DNA of 64,000 nucleotides, taken from Macrostomum hystrix. Lineage: Eukaryota > Platyhelminthes > Macrostomidae. Below are positions 1-9,856 of this stretch, one piece after another (positions within the stretch are counted from its first letter, which is position 1; every line of letters starts with the position of its first letter). Location of the stretch: NCBI GenBank assembly GCA_950097015.1, contig CATNEN010000039.1, forward strand, positions 8,572,501 to 8,636,500. Direction: 5' to 3'. The position numbers and the translations under genes were made by a program. The notes under the pieces were generated by a model, which had not been told where the DNA came from, ran no database searches, and saw nothing but the letters and a program-made list of their open reading frames with translations.

Positions 1-239
1 GGATTCCAAGAATCTGGGATTCCAAGAATCTGGGATTCCAAGAATCTGGGATTCCAAGAATCTGGGATTCCAAGAATCTGGGATTCCAAGAATCTGGGAT
101 TCCAAGAATCTGGGATTCCAAGAATCTGGGATTCCAAGAATCTGGGATTCCAAGAATCTGGGATTCCAAGAATCTGGGATTCCAAGAATCTGGGATTCCA
201 AGAATCTGGGATTCCAAGAATCTGGGATTCCAAGAAGCT
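1..239. repeat. 16-bp minisatellite (about 15 copies)
   Basis: Near-perfect tandem copies of GGATTCCAAGAATCTG run from the first base of the window, so the array probably continues to the left. Each unit holds a short inverted repeat, GATTC-CAA-GAATC. The last unit is followed at 240-253 by the same sequence in inverted orientation (GGGATTCTTGGAATT). Confidence 0.97.
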
Positions 240-253
240 GGGATTCTTGGAAT

Positions 254-3200
254 TGATGTGCTATTGACGTGTGTCTGGACTTAGATAATTTTAGTAGGCT
301 TGGCTGTGAATGAATGATTTGTTTATCCGTCTTTATACTTGTGTGAATTTGGAGTGATTTTCAAATAGAATAATTACTTCTTTTAAGAAATTGGCAACGT
401 CATAAATAATCCAGAGAGCTACTGCATAACAACAGCTAGCTTTTTTCCAGTTAAAGCGGGAAAGATTTTTTCATTTCTAAGCAGAGTTAGATCTCACAAT
501 GAGCTTTGAGCAGAAGGGGCCAACCTTGGAGCCTCAAACAGCCGCTTCCCACCCCACCTCAGCTGTGACAGGCGATCTCTAAATCATTCTGCTGATCAGC
601 AAGCTTTTTTAATTACGAAGCTATCGAGCACAGGCTTTCACTGCTTTCAATATTTTCAACGCAAGAATTTGTTAAGTTGCTTTCAACTAGCTTTAATTGT
701 CGCCCGCTTTATTATTTGTATTATTATAAGCATGCGCACACTGTACCAGGTGTCGATATTTAGTTTTTTTTATTCAAGAACTAATTTTTTTAGCTATGTT
801 GGAGATATTATTGATTGCTGCGGGCAGTGCCACATCATTTGGTGATATTAGACCCTCAGCCAGCGAAGAGGCAATTCTGCCCATTTCGCTGACTCCTGAG
901 CACACACGCACACAGATACCTTATGCAGGCACACTCTCACACAGGTGTGTACATCTGCCCTGACTTTCTCTTCGTCAGGCAGTGTACACTCGCACAGTAG
1001 ATGTGTGTCTTCGAGGTTGGCCCTCAAGGTCGTAAATTGCACGATAAGCCCTCAAGCCTTCTCTCCGCGGCCGCGCCCTAAGTGGCCTCGCCGCGAAATC
1101 GAGCTCTGTGACCTTGGTGCGATAGCCAAAAGCGTTAACCGCTCTGCCACTCACCCTCCTAACTCAGTTGGGAATTTCAGCTGTTTATTGTTTCTGCATT
1201 TTTGTTGCTTTTTTCCACTTTGGGAACTTTTGGGCAGATTCTGCGCTCATATTCTACACTTGGTCGGGCTGTTCACTGTGTCACGCAGACTAGCTTTCCG
1301 CTCTATCCGATGAAACTATTCAACGAGTATCGTCTGGCGTCTAGTGGCAATAACTGCCACTAGATGTAACCATGTCGGCTGTTATTGTTGGTTATATTTT
1401 ATTGGTTATATTGTTTTTTGTTATGATTTAACTAATACGGATTCGCGATATAGGTTTATACAGAGAAGTATTAGCTATCCTTTCCACTAGGGTCTTCGAC
1501 AAGAATTGCTGAATATATCGACGATGCTGACGTCGGACAGTTTGACAGTTGGTTCATCGTAAAGGGCGGAAAACTTTGATCCATGTGGTGGACTTTTATG
1601 AAAAATTGGTCATTCGGTTTAGGAGCTGTCGTGAAGTAGGCAGCGGGTATGAAATACGCTCGCTCGTATAGGCTCCGTTCTGTTTTACCTTGGGAAAAAT
1701 TGCGAATTCTAATTCTAATGCATCGCTTCGCTGTTACTGGTAAGGAGTCTGGACCTTTGTTTTAGGAGGCCGGTACCCGAGACTCCGTTTTTTGTATATT
1801 TTAGAGCAGGGGAAGGTGTCCTTCTACTGCGATTCCTGATTTCTGAGTCTTGCTTAGAAGCATCGAAAGTACACTCTTGCACAGGTTACATGTGCGCATA
1901 AGGGTTTGAACGTGTGCGAATGCCATCGGCTTTCTAATTAACAAATCCACAAGTCGACAAGGTCACAAAAGCAGCTTAAAAAGCTTCATCTTAACTGTAA
2001 TAATTAAAAACATATTATTAAGAGCACTGCAATTACGTGCATGTATGAGATAACTTATGATTCTATTATCAGAAAAATGTCGACCTTATTAGGCCTATCA
2101 GGTCTGATCTCAATTATAATCAGATTATAGCTTATCATGTAGTAGAAACCCGCCTGATATCCTTGATAATCCTGTCTCTTGCCCCGACTGCTAATCCTGG
2201 CACACCGCTGCTTGTTAGCGCAGGACAAACCAACCCAGGTACAAACCCCAATGCAAACCTCCCTGAGAACTCACCCTGAGCAGGAAGGTTCAGCTGAGTC
2301 TATACTCTAATAGAGCAGTTTTTTACAGCATGCCTGTTGGTTCGGTTTACTGTGCAAAGAACTCTGCCAATGTCTGCTGCTAAAAATGCGATCTGCTCTG
2401 TAGTGTTATCTTCATTTCGTATTATATTTCTGGATATAATCGAAAATAAAAAGCTATTATTTACACCTGTGTTACCATTTATGACTTTTACCTTTGAAGA
2501 CTTACTTGGTATGCTGAGCTCCTGTTTGAATAAGCAGAACTCAACTTTTGATTCTTTCCAAGTAGTCTAACAGATTCTATTTGTTTTGCCTAACAATACG
2601 ATGCGTTGTTATTTTATTAACCAACAATCAGTTCGCGCGTGGATCCCCACGATTTTTTTCACATGTTCGCATAGTTTCAGATAAAGGACAACTTAATGAC
2701 ACTTTTTTTGTTTTCAAGCAATACTTTTTTCAAATACATAAAAATTTTCAAGCACATCTGTTTCATAAGTCTAGGAAATTCGTCGATCGATCAATTAATT
2801 AATATCAAGCAAAACTTTTTAGTAGTGCACTACTTCCAAAAGTACACTGGAATGCGGAGAGCTACTGCAATCTCCTGATCTAGAATTTGCTTAACTTGGG
2901 TGAAACACAGGTTCTGACCATAATCATTTGATTAATTGGGAGATCTTGATAATATAGAGCAAAGTTGTTCTAATTAAGACCTTGGAGGCCCATTACTCGA
3001 ACATTTTATAGTTGTTTTGGTATTTCACTAAAAAACATAACTTTACATCTACGTTGAAGCTTAATGTATTAATTTATATTCATCATTAGTATGTACTCTT
3101 AATAGTTCATTACGTTATTCGCGTGATACGTGATAATGGAAAAATTAAATGTGAACTCGTATTAATGCACTCTTATTTAACGCGGGTTAGAAGTTGTTTT

Positions 3201-3543
3201 TGAACAAACCAAATTATGAAATAACAAAATCATACAAGTAAAACAAATTAAGTTGCATACCACTGTTCGCTGTTAGTTGTTAGTTTAATTTCTAACTGAT
3301 TATCAACTGGCTAAAGTACTAAAAATAACTTTGTCTAAAAATGAAAACATACGTGTTGCGACTGTTGCTGTTGCAATATGAACTGCAAAATTCGTAGAAT
3401 GCACGTTGTCTAATTACAAGTCGTTTTGTGATTGTGCACATACGACATAACTGCGTTACAAAACTTTGTGTTTGTATTTGCAAAAACAAAAAAGTATTCG
3501 GTAAACAAATATCCGATCAATAGAATAAAATAGATCAACTAGT
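254..3543. other. Intergenic region, no gene recognised
   Basis: AT-rich sequence between the left array and the first gene. Apart from the SINE at 822-1170 I see no coding exon, RNA gene or tandem array. Short open frames at 2337-2878 have no recognisable content. The promoter of the C17orf75-like gene should lie towards the right end, but no clear core promoter element can be named. Confidence 0.6.
822..1170 (-). mobile_element. SINE-A copy (tRNA-derived SINE)
   Basis: Reverse-strand copy of the commonest short element in this window. Reading from the right: a tRNA-like head with a degenerate A box and a B-box-like GAGCTCGATTTCG, a body with the conserved GGCCAACCTCgAAG segment, then the tail ending near CACCAAATGATGTGGCAC. 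Other copies are at 5567, 8866, 34428, 41362, 42421 and 57750. Confidence 0.8.
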
Positions 3544-3743
3544 ATGTTTGCCATATTCGGGTGTAATTTAGTCCATCCTGTGGATAAGGATCCAAATGAT
3601 AATTCATGTGAATCTGTTTCTCAGCCTATTGTTGCAGATAATGAGTTAACAGACTCAAAGCTGTTTACTGATGGTACAGAAATCCAAGATCAGTGTGATT
3701 TTTCTTCTTCAACCGCACAGCACAGTGGCTCAATAGTTCAGTT
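3544..3743 (+). CDS. C17orf75: C17orf75-like exon 1
   Basis: Starts at the ATG at 3544 and ends at a consensus donor (GTAAGTAAG, phase 2). It encodes about 66 mostly acidic and polar residues. Weakest exon of the model; an alternative first exon upstream is possible. Confidence 0.6.
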
Positions 3744-6700
3744 GTAAGTAAGACACCCGACCTCTAAGCTCTAATTGGCTTTAAAGCATGCATTTTTAAT
3801 AACAATTACATTTTCTACCAATAGCCAACTACTAATAGCAATTAATTTTTTTTCTGTATCATAATTCCATAATTGGCCATATTCATGACTCTATATTCTA
3901 CTAGTCCTGTTATCACACTTATAGACAAAGACAAATGTGGTGTTTAATTAAAATAGCTATTAACTATTTAACAGTAAAAATGTAAAGGTAAATGAAATAT
4001 ATTGTTAGTTTTTTTATTGCTATTATTGTAGCAATTAAAATGAATCCAGTCCATTTCGGCGACAAGTCATTTCGGCGACAACCATTTTGGCGACAAGTCA
4101 TTTCGGCGACAACCACTTCGGCGACAAACATCGAAACCGCAGTAATAATGGATCTGATAGTGTTTGCTTTTTGAGTATGTAATGTGTTTGATTCTTCTAC
4201 TTGTTAATGTATTCCTGTTATAGTATTTGTTTTAACATGTAATATAAATAGCGAGTTTGGATCAGTTTGGTCCGCACTCTATGTGCGTCAACCTCACCTG
4301 TCTTACTTATAAGTAGCATCGTTTGCCGTCACCAATATTTTATAACTAACATGTTCGTTATCGACTTCATTATTCTACACAGGTAGAAGTGCTGTCGCAC
4401 TTTCGTCTCTGCCTTCTGTCCTCTATTCACTCTTTCGTTCTCTGCACTTTTCTTGTTTACATCGTCCAGTTCAGTCTAGTTCTTTCTCTCACATTATCTC
4501 TGCGGCTGATCTCTCATTCTCTATCCTTTTGCTCTTTCCTCCCTTCTGATTGGTCCACCGCTCACATTCTAACCTCCTCTCCTACCCTCAGTTCCGCGCT
4601 TCTGCCGATTTGTGGCTTCTTTTATTCGATTTAAATTAAAGCAAAAAATTAATAAATAAAATAAATTTGTTCCACGGCTTCAAAAGTATTGTTGCCGAAA
4701 TGGTTGTCGCCGAAATGACTTGTCGCCGAAATGGACTGTTTCCATTAAAATTACCATGTACCATGCTGTAACTTTGTAGTTAGTACCACTTATCTAACAT
4801 GACATAGCTCGTTATTTATAGGCATGTATGATATATATATATGTAGCTAGGTATGCTTTTAAGCATTTAAATTTACCATTTAACAAATAAATTAATACTT
4901 TTGATAATTACTTTGCGAATAGCAAGAAGAGCTGCTGAGAAGTTGTATTGCTACCAAGATAAAAATCTTGAAATTACAACTAAAAATAGCAAATAGTGTA
5001 TTTCCGAATCTAAGAATTGAATTTCATTCTATAGTTAGCTATAGCTATGCGAATTAGATATGCAAATTAGCTACATAAAATTGTGTGGCAAAAATTTAAT
5101 GGTCTGATTGACTGTTTCACTTTCAAACTAAGGTCTAATTTAAGTTTCATTTTTCTTACAGGCCAGATGGTGGAATAGCAAAGCTGCACTGCTTGGCCAC
5201 ATCTCTTGACCAGCCATTGGTTGATCGCTTGACCAATCAGGTGCGTCGAAAGCTGGGCAGCTCTGGTCCGCAGGCCCTGGCTGGCACCACAGATATGCTG
5301 GATTGGTCAGTTAGAGCTCGATATGTGGTGTGCATTGAATTTTAATTGTCACAGGTAGTTTGATGTTTTACCGATTTCTTTTACTCTGATTATAGGTCGG
5401 ACTCGGATGGCAGTGGCCAGAAACTGGCTGTGTTCTTCTGCTTTGACAGCAGCTACCTGGTCTGCCTGTTGGATGCCAGCCTACAGAAACTGGAAGCGTA
5501 AGAACAGACTTGGAAGCGTGGTATTTAAACAAAGAGTCATCGATAATAAATTACAATCGAGCGTGTTTTAGCCTCGTTTGACACGTCAGACTTTCGCACC
5601 CAAGGTCCTGATCTCGAATCCGCGGCAACGCCTCCTTCATTTGAGGCGCAGCCGCGAAGAGATGGCTTGGGGAGACTTGGTTGTGCAATTTACGCCCTTG
5701 AGGGCCAACCTCCAAGACACAGCGAGAGTGTACACGGCCTGACCATGAGAAAGTCAGGGCGGGTGTGCGCACATGTGGGAGTGTGTCTGTGTGCGTTATC
5801 TTTGCGTGTCAGTGGAATAGGCATACTGCCTCCTCGCTGGCCGCGGGTCTAGTGTCATCAAATGTTTTCACGGTGCCTTCAACCCTGCTGGAAATATTGT
5901 TATTATTGTTGTATGTAGCTGCTGACTGTGTGTGATCTGGTTACCAACCGAAATCTAATTCTGCAGCTTCCACGACCAGCTCCTTGACTACGTGCGCGAG
6001 CAGGTCCCAGTCTTCGTCGCCGGGGCTGCTGATCCCGCTGCGGCTGCTTCGGCCGCCTTCGCCGTCTGGGAGGAGGCGACTGTGGCTTCACTGCAGCGCA
6101 CTGTGAAACTGCTTCGCGGCTTACTACCGCAACTCGTCACCCTGGTGTCTGTCGGCTGCCGCCTGACTGTGGAGTGCGCGGCCGAGGATGACTTCTCTAG
6201 GCGACGCGAAGTCGAGCGCTTCATCGGCCAGTGCCGGCTTATCGAGTCGGGCAGCTCAGCCGGCCCCGCTGCTGCCACAGCTGAGCCCAACGCTGCCGAG
6301 GCTGTCCCTACAGCAGCTGCAGTCAATTGGGACGACTTGTTCCCGCGATCTGCGGTGCTTCGCATCAGCGGTCGCTCGGTGTCGCTTGATTTCGGGCGTC
6401 AGTTTTATAGAACATTTAATGCTAATATCCCACACAGATTTAGAAAGTCCCTGTCAACTGAAAGTACTTTTAACCCATTCCAGACTGCACTGAGTTCGCC
6501 AAGACCTGGTCAGCCGCTCTGCTCGACTCAGTGGACGAAGAGAATCCGGTCAGGCTGCGCCAGAAGATTCTCGATCTGCGCCTGCGAGCCAGTCGCGACG
6601 TAAACGCCACAAAGCGACTGCTGGCTGATGCCGTGTGCGACTATTACGCATTGTACAGGTGCGTGTAGCTCTTTGAGTCTGCGTTTGAGTCATCTACGCG

Positions 6701-7589
6701 ACTATTGCGCAGTATGTTAAAGGCTGCGTACAGCTATTCAGTCCACAGACAGGGAAGGCTCCTTATATCTAACCGAATAATAATTATTTTTATAATTGAA
6801 TACACCTGCCCCAATGGAGCCAGATGTACAGCCGACAGCAAAACCGCAGCTATTGCGCGGCGCATCTAAAGACTACGTCCGGCTGTTCAGTCCATGGTCC
6901 GGGGGACGCCACAGCCACCCTCAATTACCCCAGCTAATTTTGGTACCCATTTAACAGCTGGGTCAAGTGAAGCAATGTAGAGTTAATTGTCTTGCTAAAG
7001 TACACAAATTGTTCCAGTCGAGTCGGGAATCCACCCCTGTAAATGGTGGAACGTAGGGAGAGATGAGATTAGGAAGAGAAAAGAGAGAGATAAGACAGGA
7101 GACAAGGTAAAGATGAGACAGGGGAGAAAGAGACGAGACTGCGGAGAGACAATACAAAGAGGTCTATTTCAGGAGCTCCCAAGGCAGCATTTGGCCCGCG
7201 GGCCGGAGGTTGCCGACTCTGCGCTTAAAACTTCGGATCGATAGTTATTAACACTGTTAAGAGAGGAAGGAGAAAGAATAACATATGGTTTTACTACTCT
7301 CTCATATCAAATCATCAGAGATTCAGGTGCTTAATGACACAATATTTAGCCATTCGTTCTTGCCACCTCCGTTGGCAGGCTCGCGCACACCCTGCGCCAG
7401 ACGGGCAACGGCCCGGTGCTTCTGCACAGCCTCTGGTCCATGGGCAGTGCCGAGGAGCGCGAGCTGCTGCAGTTTCTGCGTACCTACCTGGCACCCACCT
7501 GCCCACTGCTGCCCTGTTCAGTCTCTGCTAGCAGCCAAAGTGTCGCGGTCGATGGCCTGACGACGGGTGACCGAGTTCAGACTTCCTGA
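3544..7589 (+). CDS. C17orf75: C17orf75 / Njmu-R1 homolog (six exons, 420 aa)
   Basis: Spliced gene, exons 3544-3743, 5162-5305, 5396-5497, 5967-6397, 6484-6658 and 7379-7589, all with GT-AG borders and matching phases. The 420-residue product resembles human C17orf75 (Njmu-R1, about 396 aa) along its length: a CLATSLDQPLVDRL stretch, the YLVCLLDASLQKLEAF stretch, and the strongest block, FAKTWSAALLDSVDEENP through DYYALYRLAHTLRQTGNGPVLL. Family knowledge: the protein is a subunit of the WDR11-FAM91A1 complex, which acts with TBC1D23 in capture of endosome-derived vesicles at the trans-Golgi. There is no signal peptide or membrane segment, fitting a cytosolic role. The first exon is least certain: it is acidic and unconserved, chosen because its ATG frame runs into a GTAAGT donor in the right phase. 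A possible AATAAA lies at 7821. Similarity is judged from memory of the human protein. Confidence 0.82.
4033..4752. mobile_element. Non-autonomous TIR DNA transposon (MITE), about 0.7 kb
   Basis: The left end at 4047-4110 reads CAGTCCATTTCGGCGACAAG followed by three or four imperfect CATTTCGGCGACAA repeats. The same block appears inverted at 4691-4739, ending CTTGTCGCCGAAATGGACTG. Similarity continues outward for about ten more bases on each side. There is no transposase frame between the ends, so this is a non-autonomous element. It sits in intron 1 of the C17orf75-like gene. Superfamily is not assigned, since the target-site duplication is unclear. Confidence 0.8.
5162..5305 (+). CDS. C17orf75: C17orf75-like exon 2
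   Basis: Preceded by TTTTTCTTACAG and followed by a GTCAGT donor. Encodes the CLATSLDQPLVDRLTNQVRR region, matching the LADTNLPSEVEPELRSFIAKR region of the human protein in pattern. Confidence 0.8.
5396..5497 (+). CDS. C17orf75: C17orf75-like exon 3
   Basis: Follows TGATTATAG and ends before GTAAGAAC. Encodes FFCFDSSYLVCLLDASLQKL, the longin-like hydrophobic strand region typical of the family. Confidence 0.85.
5567..5925 (+). mobile_element. SINE-A copy in intron 3 of the C17orf75-like gene
   Basis: Forward-strand copy: tRNA-like head with CACCCAAGGTCCTGATCTCG at 5597-5616, the GGGCCAACCTCCAAGACACA body segment at 5701-5720 and a tail ending in a short TTATTATTGTTG run. Confidence 0.8.
5967..6397 (+). 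CDS. C17orf75: C17orf75-like exon 4
   Basis: Preceded by TCTAATTCTGCAG and ended by a GTCAGT donor within GGGC|GTCAGT. Encodes FHDQLLDYVREQVPVFV, an alanine-rich stretch, and ends with LRISGRSVSLDFG, equivalent to the central region before the conserved C-terminal block. Ala-rich insertions at about 6016-6070 and 6250-6325 are lineage-specific. Confidence 0.85.
6484..6658 (+). CDS. C17orf75: C17orf75-like exon 5
   Basis: Acceptor CCCATTCCAG, donor GTGCGT. Encodes the most conserved block: CTEFAKTWSAALLDSVDEE, RLRQKILDLRLRASRDVNA and CDYYALYR. Confidence 0.9.
6659..7378. mobile_element. Intron 5 with SINE-B copy and hAT-type terminus
   Basis: A reverse SINE-B copy occupies about 6843-7050 (CTGTTCAGTCCATGG at 6882-6896, tRNA-like head at the right end). 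It is followed by purine-rich GAGATGAGACAGG-like repeats (7054-7160) and then, at about 7185-7218, TTTGGCCCGCGGGCCGGAGG and TTGCCGAC, the widely distributed terminal sequence of hAT-type DNA transposons. The same arrangement recurs at 36896-37462. Confidence 0.65.
7379..7589 (+). CDS. C17orf75: C17orf75-like exon 6 (terminal)
   Basis: Acceptor CCGTTGGCAG. Encodes LAHTLRQTGNGPVLLHSLWS, ELLQFLRTYL and a short serine-rich tail, ending in TGA at 7587-7589. A putative AATAAA follows at 7821-7826. Confidence 0.85.
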
Positions 7590-7934
7590 GCTGTACAGCA
7601 TTATTGCGCTGACTCGTTAGTTTATTAAGACTCAAGAATTTTTCAAGTATTTTCTTGTGGTTTGATCTGATTATTTATGTCCAGAAGTTTAGTCGCTTTG
7701 TCTTTTTGGATTTCAATTTTCCTCTGTATATTGAATCAAATTCGTTAAATTTATGGTATCTCTGTCTTTACAAATTACTATTTAAATTACGTACGATTCG
7801 GAGCAGACCACAGCAGATATAATAAATTTGGGCCCATGAAGATTTTGTCAGCAAAGTTTAAACAGAATAACAAAAAGAAATACGAGTATTTTGTTTAATT
7901 GTTTCGGTCAATAGGCAGCGCTTGGACGCGCAAT

Positions 7935-8261
7935 TCAAGGCATTGAACGTTTGGTAATCCCCGTTTTGCTTCTTGGCACCATTTCGTCCGCGACGCGATT
8001 CAGCATCTCCCGCCACGTGACGGCGTCGCGTTTGTCGCCCAGGAAGTTGGCCACGCGCTGCATCATCAGGTTTCTGTAGAACGGGTGCTTAATGCTGGAC
8101 CCTTCCTCCACGACGATGCCAGCGCTGGACTTGGCTAGCTGATGGTTGCTTATTTTGAACATTTCGCCAATGACGATGCGAAACACTTCACAGTTGATGT
8201 CGGCGCCAGTTTTTGAAGCGCCAATTAGGCGCGAGAGAAGATTATTCAGATCATTGTGGTC
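7935..8261 (-). CDS. EF-hand protein exon 2 (terminal)
   Basis: Acceptor CTCCATAG on the reverse strand. Encodes DHNDLNNLLSRLIGASKTGA through KTGITKRSMP and stop. No domain recognised. Confidence 0.75.
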   Translation of the reverse strand, partial: DHNDLNNLLSRLIGASKTGADINCEVFRIVIGEMFKISNHQLAKSSAGIVVEEGSSIKHPFYRNLMMQRVANFLGDKRDAVTWREMLNRVADEMVPRSKTGITKRSMP

Positions 8262-8762
8262 CTATGGAGTGATAGGAATGCTACACTTAATGAATGTGGT
8301 TCAGAGCCAGGGTGTCCACCCTGGCAGGTACGGTGGCGCATGACTATAAAAACTCACCTCCTGGGGCAGCGTCTCAGAGATTGCCTGGCACAGTGCTATC
8401 GGCGATGTTCTGGTGGAGTCTTCAGGAATAAAATGGTAAAAAAACTCTTTAATATCGTCGCCGACGTCGTAGCCGTAGGCGTCCTCGTAGTCCTCCAGGA
8501 TTTCGAAGAATTTGGCCTTGCTAAGGCAGCCATTCTTGCCGTACTGTAGCAGGTAGCGATTCTCAAAGTGCAGCAGGTGCTCAGTGCTCACTGGGTCGCC
8601 AAAAAGCAGGCTGAAAAGGTTGCGCATTTCGGAGGCGTTTAAATTCTTGTCATTGTCCGCGTCAAGAAGGTCGAACAGCACGGAGAACTGACGACGCTCC
8701 AGGCCCAACAAACGGCTTCTGTCGCGTTGACCCGTTGGGTGACTGGACGTCGCTTTTGGCAT
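7935..8762 (-). CDS. EF-hand calcium-binding protein, family not recognised (two exons, 243 aa)
   Basis: Reverse-strand gene: exon 1 8358-8762, exon 2 7935-8261, joined in phase 0 over a 96-bp intron (GTGAGT ... CCATAG). The 243-residue product has one textbook EF-hand loop, DADNDKNLNASE, about residues 35-46, with Asp, Asp, Asp, Asn, Asn and Glu at ligand positions 1, 3, 5, 7, 9 and 12. A second, degenerate loop (YGKNGCLSKAKF) follows, and the C-terminal half is helical with no recognised domain. No signal peptide or membrane segment. It probably binds calcium at one site; its partner is unknown. The start at 8762 is the first ATG after the SINE at 8866-9080. It converges with the C17orf75-like gene, stop codons 345 bp apart; an ATTAAA on its strand lies at 7894-7899. 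Confidence 0.8.
8358..8762 (-). CDS. EF-hand protein exon 1
   Basis: ATG at 8760-8762, donor CAGGAG|GTGAGT. Contains the canonical loop and the degenerate second hand. Confidence 0.8.
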
Positions 8763-8865
8763 GAAGATTTATCGATTTGGAGTCGTGACTAACGGTGCGA
8801 TTCAGGAATAGAAGTGCGATGGCTTTAACAATGACAATGATCAGAATATTCGCCACTAACACACC

Positions 8866-9080
8866 ATTTGATGACTGTAGACCCGCAGCCAGCATTCTGT
8901 CCATTCCACTGACCCCTGTGAGCACGCACACAGATGTGTGCAACGGGCCTGACTTTCGCATCTTCAGGAAGTGTACGCGCTAACTGTGCCTAGGGGGTTA
9001 GCCCTTAAGGGTGTGAGTTGCACTTATACGCGCCGCGAAATCGAGCTCAGGGACCATGGTGTGTGGCTCACCAAGGGGGA
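8866..9080 (-). mobile_element. SINE-A copy, diverged
   Basis: Reverse-strand, strongly diverged copy: tail remnant at 8866-8900, body with CCTAGGGGGTTAGCCCTTAA at 8989-9008, and B-box-like GAAATCGAGCTCAGGG at 9036-9051. It overlaps the putative promoter side of the EF-hand gene. Confidence 0.65.
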
Positions 9081-9732
9081 AAGCAACTGCCTTTAGGTAC
9101 GATGGCAAATTGGGAGCCTGTACATGTCTCCATTTGTCTCGAATTAAGTTAAATTAATTTAGGGCCATAAACGTTGAATAACTTACTTGTCGAGGTTTTT
9201 AACAAATCTCTGGCGTTTTGTCAATCGGTCGGTAAATTAGCTTTATATTTTCAATTAAACTAAGGCAGAAATTGGATTTTAATTTCTCTGTCAAATTACG
9301 ATTTTAAGATAGAATTTTATAGACACATTCGAAGACTACAAAAGAAGTCGGCATTGAGAATGCATTGAGGACGCTGAATGAGTTCTTTTGCCATAGATTA
9401 AAATCAACCCCAAGCTAAACAAGCTCAAAATTAAAATGCCATTTTAACGCACAATATTTTCGTTTTGTTCCTCAAACCTACTACAAGTAGGATTATCAGA
9501 AAGTTAGAAGTTGTTCACTCTTTATTGAAAAAAATTGACAGCCAATCACAGACAAGCCAGTTCACGAAGCTCAACTATTGGTCAAAAAAAGTAGAGAAAA
9601 TAGACAACTTGTATTTGATATTTGTAGTTGGACTTTGACGGCTGAATATAATCTGAATGGACAGGGGGCATATTTCTCGTTACAAAATTTATCCAGTTCA
9701 TTTTTTGCTGTTTTACTGACAAGGCGACGCAG
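9081..9732. other. Intergenic region upstream of the EVA-1-like gene
   Basis: AT-rich, no exon or repeat recognised. It separates divergently transcribed genes (EF-hand protein on -, EVA-1-like on +) and presumably holds their promoters. Confidence 0.5.
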
Positions 9733-9856
9733 ATGCTCTCGCTGCTGCCGTTGCTTCAATGTCTGCTGCTGTTAGCGACTGTGACATCTGCGGTTGTGCA
9801 GCCCGCCGTTAATGGCTTGATTCAGGTGGACCTGGGGAAGCTCAACCACTACAGAG
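9733..9856 (+). CDS. EVA-1-like exon 1 (signal peptide)
   Basis: ATG at 9733; encodes MLSLLPLLQCLLLLATVTSA, a typical signal peptide with likely cleavage after Ser-Ala, then about 20 residues. Donor AGAG|GTAAAA. Confidence 0.8.
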
